Shown piece after piece: positions 1 through 8,187 of a stretch of DNA of 64,000 nucleotides. Every line of letters starts with the position of its first letter. Positions within the stretch are counted from its first letter, which is position 1. Source of the stretch: Lachnospiraceae bacterium (lineage in GTDB: Bacteria > Bacillota > Clostridia > Lachnospirales > Lachnospiraceae); assembly GCA_017550535.1 (NCBI GenBank), contig JAFZOS010000065.1:212171-276170 (forward strand). Reading direction: 5' to 3'. The position numbers and the translations under genes are program-made. A model generated the notes under the pieces. It did not search any database. It was not told the origin of the DNA and worked only from the letters and a program-made list of their open reading frames with translations.

Positions 1-189
1 TCCGACCAGCTTAAGCAGGGTAACATCCTTTATGACATTCCTCTTAAGCTCCTCATCGCTCATAGCGCTTCCGCCGTACTTAACCACTATGACCTTGCGG
101 TTGTACTTCTGGATATACGGCAGGGCTTCCATAAGAACCTCCGCCTTCTGATAATATTTTTCCATATACTCATCATATGATACCGACAT
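1..189 (-). CDS. argB: Acetylglutamate kinase, N-terminal part (runs off the window)
   Basis: The first 63 codons of a minus-strand gene whose 3' part lies left of the window. ArgB phosphorylates N-acetylglutamate in cytoplasmic arginine biosynthesis. The visible part has the family's N-terminal helix ([15 protein letters not shown]) and the glycine-rich nucleotide-binding start [11 protein letters not shown] at about residues 33-43. The ATG at 189 follows an AAGGAG ribosome binding site. It starts 17 bp after argJ, so the two are probably co-transcribed, as is usual for argJ-argB. The gene is cut by the window edge and is not broken as far as seen. Confidence 0.9.
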   Translation of the reverse strand, partial: MSVSYDEYMEKYYQKAEVLMEALPYIQKYNRKVIVVKYGGSAMSDEELKRNVIKDVTLLKLVG

Positions 190-206
190 CTTTTTCTCCT
201 TTATGA

Positions 207-1430
207 TCAGCTCCTGTAATCTGCGTTTATCTTAACATAATCATAGGTAAGGTCGCATCCCCATGCGGTTGCTTCATCCGTACCCTCATGCATATCGATG
301 AATACCGTGACCTCATCCTCTTTAAGTATCTTTAGTGCCTCGTCCTCGTCAAAGTCAAGCGGAACACCGTACTCAAACACCTTCATCCTGCCTGCCCCGC
401 TTTCAAAATAAAGCTCCACATCCTCCTGTTCAAACGATGCCCCGGAATAGCCCATTGCACACAGGAACCGTCCGAAATTGGCATCGCATCCGTAAACTGC
501 AGCCTTGCTTAAATTGGAGCTTATCACAGAACGCGCCAACAGCCTTGCATCGTCTTTGGTTTTTGCATTTATAACCCTTGCTGTAAACAGCTTTGAAGCG
601 CCCTCGCCGTCCTTAGCCATCTTCCTTGCAAGCTCGCGGCACACATAAAACAGCGCTTCCTTAAATGTATCGTAATCCGTTCCCTCGCTTACTATCTTCT
701 TATTTCCGGCAAGCGAATTAGCCATTAGGAGCAGCGTATCATTGGTAGATGTGTCACCGTCAACGCTTATCATGTTGAAGGTATCCTTAACGACCTCGCT
801 CAGTGCCTTCTGCATCAGTGCCTTATCAATTGCTATATCACTCGTAAGAAATGCAAGCATGGTGCACATATTCGGATGTATCATCCCCGAGCCTTTGCTC
901 ATCCCGCCGAGCGTGACTTTTACTCCGCCTATATCAAAGGAAACGGCTATCTCCTTGTTCACGGTATCGGTCGTCATTATCGCCTTGCTGGCTGCTGTTC
1001 CGGCCTCTTTGTCATCACTTAACAGAGGGATCAACTTTTTTACGCCTGCCGTCAACTTATCAACCGGGAGCTGCATGCCTATAACACCTGTTGAGGCAAC
1101 CGCCACACCGGTATACGGAACCTTTAATCCCTCCTCCACGGCCTTTGCCGTAGCGATACAGGCATCAAAACCTTCTTTACCGGTACAGGCATTCGCTATT
1201 CCCGAATTTATGACCACGGCATACATGGGATCCCCTGACTTTACAAGCTGCATATCCCACTGTACGCAGGCAGCTTTAACCTGATTTGATGTAAAAGTCC
1301 CGGCACACTCACAGGGTTCTTTTGAATAAACCATTGCCATGTCGGTCCGGCCTTCGTATTTTATATTCGCTTCACAGCTTCCCGCAGAAAAACCAGCGGC
1401 AGCGGTAACTCCGCCCTTTATTACCTCCAT
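207..1430 (-). CDS. argJ: Bifunctional glutamate N-acetyltransferase / ornithine acetyltransferase ArgJ
   Basis: ArgJ transfers acetyl groups between acetylornithine and glutamate, closing the cyclic arginine pathway. The 407-residue protein has the family length. It carries the autoproteolysis region [14 protein letters not shown], where the nucleophilic Thr of the beta subunit is kept but the preceding residue is Cys, where the commonly cited motif has Ala. I chose the ATG at 1430 because it sits 5-6 bases after GGGAGG and gives the usual N-terminus ([17 protein letters not shown]). In-frame ATGs up to 1469 lack a ribosome binding site. A TTGAAA/TATAGT promoter lies just upstream at 1461-1489. 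Confidence 0.93.
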   Translation of the reverse strand: MEVIKGGVTAAAGFSAGSCEANIKYEGRTDMAMVYSKEPCECAGTFTSNQVKAACVQWDMQLVKSGDPMYAVVINSGIANACTGKEGFDACIATAKAVEEGLKVPYTGVAVASTGVIGMQLPVDKLTAGVKKLIPLLSDDKEAGTAASKAIMTTDTVNKEIAVSFDIGGVKVTLGGMSKGSGMIHPNMCTMLAFLTSDIAIDKALMQKALSEVVKDTFNMISVDGDTSTNDTLLLMANSLAGNKKIVSEGTDYDTFKEALFYVCRELARKMAKDGEGASKLFTARVINAKTKDDARLLARSVISSNLSKAAVYGCDANFGRFLCAMGYSGASFEQEDVELYFESGAGRMKVFEYGVPLDFDEDEALKILKEDEVTVFIDMHEGTDEATAWGCDLTYDYVKINADYRS

Positions 1431-1460
1431 ACATGCCTCCCTCTTTACATATTCCATATC

Positions 1461-1489
1461 ACTATACAATCAATAACGCTTTATTTCAA
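1461..1489 (-). promoter_or_regulatory. Candidate sigma-A promoter of argJ-argB
   Basis: On the minus strand TTGAAA (1489-1484) and TATAGT (1466-1461) are separated by 17 bp. They lie about 30 bp upstream of the argJ start, in the short gap after the GNAT gene. AT-rich TGAAATAATTGAAA-like sequence overlapping the -35 could be part of an ArgR site, but that is a guess. Confidence 0.6.
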
Positions 1490-1506
1490 TTATTTCATTA
1501 ATATGA

Positions 1507-1953
1507 TCACTCATTGAACCTGACTATATTCTCATCATTTAGTGTAAAATCATAATAGTTTAAGTCCTCACGCCTTGTCCATCCTATCCTGTTCCAGAAA
1601 GCATTTCCGATATCATTCGCGGTAAAAGCTATCAGGCTTACCTTATTTATATGTTCATCCTTTAAGGCATTCATTGCATAAACTACCATCTGCCTGCCTA
1701 TGCCCTTAAGCCTGTGGTCGGGATGAACGCATACATGATAAAAACAGCCCCTTCTTCCGTCATGGCCGCAAAGAATACTTCCCACAACTTTACCGTCCTT
1801 GACCGCAACGACTGAAGTTGTGGGATTTCTTTTAAGGAAACGTTCTATCCCTTCGTAAGAATCATCTATGCTCCTTATCGCAAAACCCTTTATGCACATC
1901 CACAGGTCCTTAACCTGCTCATAATCGGCTTCTGTCATTGTACGTATTTCCAT
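1507..1953 (-). CDS. GNAT family N-acetyltransferase
   Basis: A 148-residue single-domain GCN5-related acetyltransferase. The acetyl-CoA binding segment is seen at about residues 82-92 (HPDHRLKGIGRQM, matching the Q/RxxGxG/A pyrophosphate loop). The N-terminus IRTMTEADYEQVKDLW is typical of the fold. The substrate cannot be told from sequence. It lies between argJ and the divergent argG and shares their operator region, so a role near arginine metabolism is possible but unproven. The ATG at 1953 follows GAGGAGCAT. Confidence 0.85.
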   Translation of the reverse strand: MEIRTMTEADYEQVKDLWMCIKGFAIRSIDDSYEGIERFLKRNPTTSVVAVKDGKVVGSILCGHDGRRGCFYHVCVHPDHRLKGIGRQMVVYAMNALKDEHINKVSLIAFTANDIGNAFWNRIGWTRREDLNYYDFTLNDENIVRFNE

Positions 1954-1986
1954 ATGCTCCTCACTTTTAAGGCTCCGTTTTCAGAT

Positions 1987-2080
1987 TTATGCATAATAAT
2001 ACATCATTTATGCATATTATGCAACGTATTTTTAGCCATTTTTGTATAAAGTTGATTTTTTATGCATAATCTGCTTGCAT
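1987..2080. promoter_or_regulatory. Candidate ArgR operator cluster between the GNAT gene and argG
   Basis: Three imperfect palindromes built on TTATGCATAAT/ATTATGCATAA lie in the divergent intergenic region: 1987-2004, 2008-2024 and 2059-2080. They resemble ARG boxes (two T/ATGNAT-like half-sites about 18 bp long) in arrangement and in overlapping promoter elements. The middle one covers the -35 of the leftward promoter and the third covers the -35 of the argG promoter. The match to the known consensus is loose (TGCAT where TGAAT is usual), so assignment to ArgR rests mainly on the neighbouring arg genes. Confidence 0.5.
1996..2024 (-). promoter_or_regulatory. Candidate promoter of the GNAT gene
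   Basis: Minus-strand TTGCAT (2024-2019), 17-bp spacer, TATTAT (2001-1996). It is overlapped by two of the ATGCAT palindromes. Confidence 0.55.
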
Positions 2081-2103
2081 TTATTATCCGGTTGTTGTAT
2101 CCT
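2075..2103 (+). promoter_or_regulatory. Candidate promoter of argG
   Basis: TTGCAT (2075-2080), 17-bp spacer, TATCCT (2098-2103), about 65 bp before the argG start. The -35 lies inside the third ATGCAT palindrome, which would fit repression by ArgR. Confidence 0.5.
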
Positions 2104-2167
2104 AATACATGTCATTTTAAACACATACGGATGATCATACAATAAATTACCAGGAGGAAATATAAAT

Positions 2168-3391
2168 ATGAAGGAAAAAGTTGTACTTGCATATTCGGGT
2201 GGACTGGACACCAGTGCCCTGATACCGTGGCTTAAGGAAAACTTTGATTACGAAGTTATCTGCGTATGCGGAAACTGCGGTCAGGCCGAGGAGCTTGACG
2301 GACTTGAAGAGCGTGCACTTTCATCGGGAGCATCAAAGCTTTACATCGAGGATCTTACGGATGAATTCTGCAACGATTTCATAATCCCCTGCGTTCAGGC
2401 GCATGCCGTATACGAAAACAAATATCTTCTCGGCACCTCAATGGCGCGTCCTGTTATAGCCAAGAAGCTTGTTGAAATAGCACGTAAGGAAGGCGCCACC
2501 GCCATCTGTCACGGTGCTACCGGCAAGGGTAACGACCAGATAAGGTTCGAACTTGCGATAAAGGCCCTTGCACCCGACCTTAAGATAATAGCCGCATGGC
2601 GTAACGATAAGTGGACACTCCGCTCACGTGAGGAGGAGATCGAATACTGCAAGGCCCACGGGATAAACCTTCCTTTCTCGGCCGATTCAAGTTACTCAAG
2701 GGATCGTAACTTATGGCATATAAGCCATGAGGGACTTGAGCTCGAAGATCCTGCCAACGAACCGAATTACGACCATCTTCTCGTGCTCGGTACAACACCC
2801 GAAAAAGCGCCCGATGAAGGTGAATACGTTACGATGACCTTTGAGGCAGGTATCCCCACTTCCGTTAACGGCAAAAATATGAAAGTTGCCGACATCATTG
2901 CAGAACTCAACCGCCTTGGCGGAAAGCACGGTATCGGTATCGTGGATATAGTTGAAAACCGCGTTGTCGGAATGAAGAGCCGCGGTGTTTATGAAACACC
3001 CGGAGGAACCATACTTTATGAGGCACACCAGCAGCTTGAGGAACTCATCCTCGACCGCGATACATATGCATTAAAGGCGGATCTCGGTAATAAATTTGCA
3101 CAGATAGTATACGAAGGCAAGTGGTTCACTCCGCTGCGTGAAGCGGTTCAGGCTTTCATACAGTCTACTCAGAAGTATGTGACCGGCGAAGTTAAATTCA
3201 AACTTTACAAAGGAAATATAATCAAGGCCGGCACCACATCTCCATACTCATTGTACAACGAGAGCATCGCAAGCTTTACGACCGGAGATATGTACGATCA
3301 TCATGATGCCGAAGGCTTCATAAATCTCTTCGGACTTTCATGCAAGGTTCGCGCACTGAAGATGAAGGAAGCAGAAGAAAAAGGCAGGTAA
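2168..3391 (+). CDS. argG: Argininosuccinate synthase
   Basis: ArgG joins citrulline and aspartate using ATP, the seventh step of arginine synthesis, in the cytoplasm. The 407-residue protein starts [19 protein letters not shown], containing the PP-loop SGGLDTS. Further family blocks are visible: [16 protein letters not shown] (about 118-133) and [11 protein letters not shown] (about 173-183). The start follows AGGAGG at 2152-2157. No argH follows; the next gene is an unrelated small membrane protein 20 bp downstream. Confidence 0.96.
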   Translation: MKEKVVLAYSGGLDTSALIPWLKENFDYEVICVCGNCGQAEELDGLEERALSSGASKLYIEDLTDEFCNDFIIPCVQAHAVYENKYLLGTSMARPVIAKKLVEIARKEGATAICHGATGKGNDQIRFELAIKALAPDLKIIAAWRNDKWTLRSREEEIEYCKAHGINLPFSADSSYSRDRNLWHISHEGLELEDPANEPNYDHLLVLGTTPEKAPDEGEYVTMTFEAGIPTSVNGKNMKVADIIAELNRLGGKHGIGIVDIVENRVVGMKSRGVYETPGGTILYEAHQQLEELILDRDTYALKADLGNKFAQIVYEGKWFTPLREAVQAFIQSTQKYVTGEVKFKLYKGNIIKAGTTSPYSLYNESIASFTTGDMYDHHDAEGFINLFGLSCKVRALKMKEAEEKGR

Positions 3392-3411
3392 TTACCAAAA
3401 GGAGCCACCCA

Positions 3412-3720
3412 ATGATAGACCTTGGAAATGTCAGGATGATCATCGGCCTTTATATAATATGTGTTAACCTGCTCGGGCTCGCCTATTTTTTCATAGACAA
3501 GCAGAAGGCCAAGCGGCAGTCGTGGCGCACACCGGAAGCGACATTATTCTCGATCGCGATATTCGGAGGCAGCATCGGCTGCCTTCTTGGTATGTATCTT
3601 TTCAGGCACAAGACTCACAAACCGGCGTTTTACATCGGAATGCCCGTCATACTTGGGATTCAGATAATACTTGTACTGATACTGCTGTTCTTTACGCCGC
3701 TTGATTTTAAGATCATGTAA
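3412..3720 (+). CDS. DUF1294 family membrane protein
   Basis: A 102-residue integral membrane protein with the DUF1294 pattern: an N-terminal membrane segment (IIGLYIICVNLLGLAYFF), the basic loop DKQKAKRQSWRTPE, a glycine-rich second segment (GGSIGCLLGMYLFRHKTHKP) and a C-terminal hydrophobic segment. Its function is unknown. I chose the ATG at 3412 because it follows AAAAGGAGC at good spacing; a longer in-frame reading would overlap the end of argG. It is likely translated from the argG transcript. Confidence 0.8.
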   Translation: MIDLGNVRMIIGLYIICVNLLGLAYFFIDKQKAKRQSWRTPEATLFSIAIFGGSIGCLLGMYLFRHKTHKPAFYIGMPVILGIQIILVLILLFFTPLDFKIM

Positions 3721-3730
3721 CGGAGGCTGT

Positions 3731-4264
3731 ATGCGACTTTTCAGGATAAAGAATACCGCTTTATTTATGACCGGTCTCCTGTCCGATAAAGAGACGGTTT
3801 TCGATCATTTCCTTTTGAACGAAGCGATCATAGTCACTTCGACTACCCATACGATCGACGGCCACTTAAACAGGGATTTTTTCACCGCCGACGAACTCGA
3901 TATTTTAAGAGATGACGCAAAAAAAGAAGGCCGTATCTTCAGTGAAGACATGGTCCGCTGGGAATCGGTCAAGGGATATTGCCATTCATGCATAAAAGGC
4001 AGGAAGCCTCCCATTTCATTCAGGATCACTCTCTGCCTCGCGGGGGAAAACGTCGAAAAGTTCCTCGCAGGTATCGATACCACCATCCTTCCCGATCAGG
4101 TAGGATCATTAAATGTAAATATAAAATATGACGGCGGTGCACTTACATGCACCACCGCCGTTTCACTTAAAGTATTTTCAATGGACAGATCACTCAATAC
4201 GGCATGGGACGATATGTTTGAACGCTTCCTTGACAGTCACGGCTATGACCATGACGTGCCTTAA
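3731..4264 (+). CDS. DUF5721 family protein (function unknown)
   Basis: A 177-residue soluble protein. The N-terminus (RLFRIKNTALFMTGLLSD, then FDHFLLNEAIIVTSTTHTIDG) matches what I recall of DUF5721, small proteins frequent in Lachnospiraceae. No catalytic motif is evident; a CHSCIKG segment (about residues 83-89) holds two cysteines. The ATG at 3731 follows GGAGG at 3722-3726; the upstream in-frame start overlaps the preceding gene. Its stop codon shares the bases TTAA with the stop of the convergent lipase gene. Confidence 0.7.
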   Translation: MRLFRIKNTALFMTGLLSDKETVFDHFLLNEAIIVTSTTHTIDGHLNRDFFTADELDILRDDAKKEGRIFSEDMVRWESVKGYCHSCIKGRKPPISFRITLCLAGENVEKFLAGIDTTILPDQVGSLNVNIKYDGGALTCTTAVSLKVFSMDRSLNTAWDDMFERFLDSHGYDHDVP

Positions 4265-5577
4265 GCAAAAGCGATCGTTCCTATACAGCTTACTATCTCT
4301 TTCTCCCGGTCCGAATATAACCTGCTTATCTCATCGAGCGCTTCCGCACGCGCTCCGGTAAGTGCCGCATATTCCGCCATCCTGTTCTCCGCTCTTTTCA
4401 ATATTATGTCAACCGCAAGTTTGGTGGCGGCTTTATAGTCTATCTTGAGCCTTAGCTCTGCCAGCTTCTGTGACACATTATCCATTTCTTCACCGACCGT
4501 CCTCATGATCTCCGATGCCGCCTTTAAGCCTTCCGGATCCACATAAACTTCGTCGGTTACTATGTTCACATCACGCAGCGGATCCTTAATGTACAAACCG
4601 GCACTTCCCGCCAGGTACCGCATAACGTCAAGTCCCGCCCTGTCCTTTTTATCCTTTTCCGATTCATCGCTTAACTCATCGCTGAAGAACGCAGCAACAT
4701 TTGCGGCAAGCAGTTCGCCGACCAGGCCTCCCCCTCCATCCGGAAGGGAATCCATGCATCCGGTAAGTGTGCCCGTAAGCCCCTTGATACCCTGCATCAG
4801 CATGCTCTGCTTAGTCAGGTTTATTATATTCCCGTTTTCATCAAAACTGCAGCTGTCAAAAAGTGCATATGAACTGTGACATCCGACAGGATCACTGTGA
4901 CGGTTTTTTACAAATACCGCCGCGCCTGCAATGGAACCCAGTAATAGGTTTACATAATCATTATGTGCACTGATCGACTTTATCCTTCCGCTCACGGTAA
5001 CGATATCATCGGGATACGCATTAAAAAACTCCCTGCCGAATCCCTGACCGTCATAGGAAACGCATCTGTCCACCCTGTCGCTGTTAAGTACAGTGACATA
5101 CTGGGCAAGGTTACCGCCCTTGCTGTGTCCGGTGACGGTAATGCTGTCATAAACTCCGCAGTCATACCTTACAAAATCATCCGCGAGTTTCTGCATCTTT
5201 GTATCGCTTAAGAATTCGCCCCGAACATTATCCGCCCACGGTTCATAGTCGCCTCCCGTTCCGCGGAACACGACCGTGGCATCACCCTCGGGCGACTCAA
5301 AGCATATCGCACGTATGCCGCCCGCATCTATACTCCTTGCAACTCTTAAGTCTCTAAGGCCGTCACCGCAGGCATCCATCTCACTAAGAATGCGGCATCC
5401 CTCCTGCGCACTCATACATCCGCCTATTCCCAGAGCTGCAGTTTTCGCTTCAACAATATTTCCGCTCCCGTCGCGGCAGCTGTCAAGCATCTCATTTATC
5501 GTCCCATATTCGGTACATTTATCAAAGTACAGATAATTTGCTAAGAGCAGGAGCTCCTTCTCACTAAGTTCTTTCAT
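4261..5577 (-). CDS. Mbeg1-like (DUF2974) lipase/esterase with C-terminal helical export-like module
   Basis: A 438-residue alpha/beta-hydrolase. The nucleophile elbow GHSKGG is at residues 150-155 (Ser152), after the VVFRGTGG strand near 102-109; His205 or a nearby His may complete the triad. Residues about 345-438 form a predicted helical hairpin resembling a WXG100 protein without the tryptophan, ending in YSDRE (421-425). That fits the YxxxD/E export signal of type VII substrates. The start is the ATG at 5577, which overlaps the TGA of the upstream vWA-FHA gene (ATGA). As last gene of the ESX operon it is a good effector candidate; a cell-associated role is the alternative. No immunity gene follows. 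Confidence 0.8.
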   Translation of the reverse strand: MKELSEKELLLLANYLYFDKCTEYGTINEMLDSCRDGSGNIVEAKTAALGIGGCMSAQEGCRILSEMDACGDGLRDLRVARSIDAGGIRAICFESPEGDATVVFRGTGGDYEPWADNVRGEFLSDTKMQKLADDFVRYDCGVYDSITVTGHSKGGNLAQYVTVLNSDRVDRCVSYDGQGFGREFFNAYPDDIVTVSGRIKSISAHNDYVNLLLGSIAGAAVFVKNRHSDPVGCHSSYALFDSCSFDENGNIINLTKQSMLMQGIKGLTGTLTGCMDSLPDGGGGLVGELLAANVAAFFSDELSDESEKDKKDRAGLDVMRYLAGSAGLYIKDPLRDVNIVTDEVYVDPEGLKAASEIMRTVGEEMDNVSQKLAELRLKIDYKAATKLAVDIILKRAENRMAEYAALTGARAEALDEISRLYSDREKEIVSCIGTIAFA

Positions 5578-6923
5578 ATCCTTACCTGAAGGGATGACTG
5601 GCCAAGCATAAGTATATCTCCGCACTTAAGCATAAGATCCTGAAATACCTTCTGCCCGTTCACCCGTGTTCCGTTGGATGAATTAAGGTCCCTTACATAC
5701 CAGCATCCGTCCTTTACCGATAACTCACAATGCCTTCCGGATATGGAATCATCATAGTCGATCGCAAGATCACACAAACCGGCGGACCTTCCCACAATAA
5801 GCGTACCGTCACTCGAAGCCCGAAACAGCCTTGTCGGATCATTGCAGTCCTCCAATACGATATCATGGCCTCCCTCTTCCCGGCTTAACACCCTTGTGCT
5901 CATGCTCTCCTCATTAAGCCTTGTGGTCATGCAGTCATATTCCTCGGCGTCAATGGCTATCATAGCCTCCCTCTTAAGTTCCTCATCTATCCTTTCTTTG
6001 TACCGGTCTTTCTTAACCGGTGATCTTTTTCCCCTTCCTGTTATCAGCCGGATGATCACCGCAAATGAGAGAGCAAAAACAAATCCCAGTATCGGGAATA
6101 TTATGCCAAGGTTCACACCCGGAGCATCATTTGTACTGTGACGTATTATGGGAGTATTGGCTGCCGCATGGGTATCGGGTGTATCAACGGCTACGGTTTC
6201 CTCAAGCAGTTTAGCTCCCCTGCCTTCATCACCGTATATCATAAGGCTGTCCTCACCTGTTGAAGCCTCATTCTCCTCAACGGTTCCCTCCGTCGCTTCC
6301 TCTTCCGTATCGGCCGTCATCTCCTCGGCCTTGTCAGCTTCCGCCTCCATTTCCTTAGCCTGCCTTGCAGCATCAATTGCTTCAAGTACCGCCTTTCCCA
6401 TCGTCACTTCACTTGAAGCATCCGAGCCTTCAAATTCCGTAAGAAGAAGCTTTCCTCCGCTTATGGTAGCTATTGCGGAAAGGTTCTTCGTTGCAGGTAT
6501 ACCCAAACGCTCCACGCACTGTATGACATATACCGGATAATCGGAATCCCTCAGGAGATAATACAGCTCTTCGTCGGCATGGAGGACCGATTCCGATTCC
6601 TCACCGTCGGTAAAGAGTATTATATTCCTGCATGCAACGTCCTGTTCCTTCCATTCGCGCAGAACCTTTACCAGATTATCGGTAATATATGTATCCCTGT
6701 CAGTAAGCTCCAGCCCGTCTATGCTTTTATCGATAAGCACCCTGTCCGAGGTGTAATCGGTGATATACTCAATATCCTCTCCGAAAGTCGCAAGCCTTGC
6801 AGAATCATTTTCTCCCGCGTTTTCGCATATATATTTCGCCGTTTCCCTGCACAGCATAAAGTTTGCTTCACCGACGGACATGGAATTGTCAATAAGGATC
6901 AGGTTTTTATATCCTACTGTCAT
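5574..6923 (-). CDS. vWA domain - transmembrane - FHA domain protein of the type VII locus
   Basis: A 449-residue protein. Residues 1-190 form a von Willebrand A domain with the metal-site motif DNSMS (12-16) and FTDGEE (104-109). An acidic linker (190-250) leads to one membrane segment at about 271-293, followed by a very basic stretch (RGKRSPVKKDRYKER). The C-terminal FHA domain (about 374-449) has GRS, SGRH and SSNGTRVNG, the phosphothreonine-binding set. Basic residues after the membrane segment place the FHA domain inside the cell, which would put the vWA domain outside although no signal peptide is seen. Its role in the secretion system is inferred from operon position only. Confidence 0.85.
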   Translation of the reverse strand: MTVGYKNLILIDNSMSVGEANFMLCRETAKYICENAGENDSARLATFGEDIEYITDYTSDRVLIDKSIDGLELTDRDTYITDNLVKVLREWKEQDVACRNIILFTDGEESESVLHADEELYYLLRDSDYPVYVIQCVERLGIPATKNLSAIATISGGKLLLTEFEGSDASSEVTMGKAVLEAIDAARQAKEMEAEADKAEEMTADTEEEATEGTVEENEASTGEDSLMIYGDEGRGAKLLEETVAVDTPDTHAAANTPIIRHSTNDAPGVNLGIIFPILGFVFALSFAVIIRLITGRGKRSPVKKDRYKERIDEELKREAMIAIDAEEYDCMTTRLNEESMSTRVLSREEGGHDIVLEDCNDPTRLFRASSDGTLIVGRSAGLCDLAIDYDDSISGRHCELSVKDGCWYVRDLNSSNGTRVNGQKVFQDLMLKCGDILMLGQSSLQVRI

Positions 6924-6934
6924 AGCTTTACCTC

Positions 6935-7249
6935 TTATGCAACTATATCTGTTTTAAGCATGGCACTCTGCTCCGTGTTGGTATCTTCCGCAGCCTGATA
7001 TTCCCTGGCCATATTGTTAAGATCGGTCACGTGTTCCTGGATCATCCTGTTTATCTTCTCAATATCATCCGATAGCTCTGCAAATTTCGCCCCGTATCCG
7101 GTAGCCGCCTCGCCCATCCAAACCGACTTAAGGGACGATACTATATCATTCATTTCCTGTGTGAGTGACCTTACAGTCCTTCCTGTTGTGCTGAATTCAT
7201 TTGACGCCGCTATCAGCTTTTCCGGCGTTACTTTCAATAATCCCGTCAT
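6935..7249 (-). CDS. WXG100 family protein (fourth in operon)
   Basis: A 104-residue helical hairpin protein of the EsxA type. W-M-G is at residues 44-46 between the two helices, and the C-terminal YQAAE (84-88) fits the YxxxD/E secretion signal. Such proteins are secreted as dimers by EssC-type ATPases. Two adjacent ATGs (7252, 7249) follow AGGAGG; I prefer the second because of its 6-base spacing. It lies 16 bp after the previous WXG gene and 11 bp before the vWA-FHA gene. Confidence 0.88.
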   Translation of the reverse strand: MTGLLKVTPEKLIAASNEFSTTGRTVRSLTQEMNDIVSSLKSVWMGEAATGYGAKFAELSDDIEKINRMIQEHVTDLNNMAREYQAAEDTNTEQSAMLKTDIVA

Positions 7250-7267
7250 CATTATCCTCCTATATTC

Positions 7268-7567
7268 TCAGCAGCTCCTTACCGTTGCCGTCTGCGTGTT
7301 CTTCTTCTCTGCTTCCTCATATTTTGCGGCGATCACAAGCAATGCCTCGATGAACTTCTCTATCGCCGCATGGAACTGATCCATCCTGCCCCTGTCATTT
7401 ACAAAAGCTTTGTGAAAGGCATCGTTTGCTTCACCCTCCCACATGGACTTAAGCGACTGCTCCGTCTGCTGCATGGAATCAACCGATCCGCGAAACCTTG
7501 TGTTAAGGCCTTTAAGCTGTTCGGCCTTCTTTCTCAATTCTGCTGATGTTACCTGAAAAAACGACAT
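7268..7567 (-). CDS. WXG100 family protein (third in operon)
   Basis: A 99-residue WXG100 protein with N-terminal helix SAELRKKAEQLKGLNTRF, W-E-G at residues 43-45 and the C-terminal signal YEEAE at 83-87. It is the most canonical of the four paralogues. The ATG follows AAAAGGAGG. It is predicted to form a homo- or heterodimer and to be exported through the EssC channel encoded by the first gene of the operon. Confidence 0.9.
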   Translation of the reverse strand: MSFFQVTSAELRKKAEQLKGLNTRFRGSVDSMQQTEQSLKSMWEGEANDAFHKAFVNDRGRMDQFHAAIEKFIEALLVIAAKYEEAEKKNTQTATVRSC

Positions 7568-7591
7568 AAAAAACCTCCTTTTAAAAACTGT

Positions 7592-7891
7592 CTATCCTAT
7601 CATTCTAATTGCTGCCATCTCCGCTGCGTAAATACGTCCTGCCGTTACCCTTATAAGATCAGATGTCTCCTTCAGTGACTCGGCACATCCGTACATCCTG
7701 TCCCTTATCGCATTTACCTTACCTGTGTATTCAAGTGCATTCTCGCCCTTCCACGACTGTGTCAACAGTTTAAGCGCGGTGTTTATCTTGACACTTCCTA
7801 TACTGCATATAACACCCGACAGCTCCTCAAGCTCGTCCGCCTGCTGCATCGCACGATTAAACTGAATATCGATCTCATCCTTAATGCTCAT
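7592..7891 (-). CDS. WXG100 family protein (second in operon)
   Basis: A 99-residue hairpin protein with W-K-G at residues 47-49. Unlike its three neighbours it has no clear YxxxD/E at the end of the second helix (the region reads IYAAEMAA). It might therefore depend on a partner carrying the signal, since in known ESX pairs only one member needs it. Its ATG overlaps the TGA of the preceding gene, indicating translational coupling. Confidence 0.8.
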   Translation of the reverse strand: MSIKDEIDIQFNRAMQQADELEELSGVICSIGSVKINTALKLLTQSWKGENALEYTGKVNAIRDRMYGCAESLKETSDLIRVTAGRIYAAEMAAIRMIG

Positions 7892-8187
7892 TTTTTAATT
7901 CCTCCTATGACGCTGCTTACCTTAAGCTCCGTATTCTGATATCCCGAAAGAAATGTACTGAGCATAATGTACATAACCTTCATGTTTAATGCCTTGGCTT
8001 TCATGAATTCCATATCTTCTTTAAGCCTTATGCTGTAGTGTTCGTAAGCGGTACCCTCCCAGGATATATTAAGGCCTGCAAGGGACTCCTCAAGCCCTGT
8101 CAGTTTTGCATACAGCTCCTCCGATACGACCCCCATATCATCAAGCAGCCCCCTCATCCGTACATACACCGCACTTAACGGTACCAC
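7888..8187 (-). CDS. WXG100 family protein (first in operon), GTG start
   Basis: A 99-residue WXG100-like protein with W-E-G at residues 43-45 and YQNTE (83-87) matching YxxxE. I place the start at the GTG at 8187 because a perfect AAAGGAGG (8200-8193) stands 5 bases before it and the length then equals that of the sister proteins. An ATG at 8205 and further starts upstream lack a good site. With this start the gene overlaps the 3' end of the yukD-like gene by 47 bp in another frame, an unusually long overlap. Confidence 0.78.
   Translation of the reverse strand: MVPLSAVYVRMRGLLDDMGVVSEELYAKLTGLEESLAGLNISWEGTAYEHYSIRLKEDMEFMKAKALNMKVMYIMLSTFLSGYQNTELKVSSVIGGIKK

Noticed and set aside
742..1284. 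Open frame of 180 codons on the plus strand
   Set aside because: It lies wholly antisense to argJ, has no ribosome binding site and no recognisable domain.
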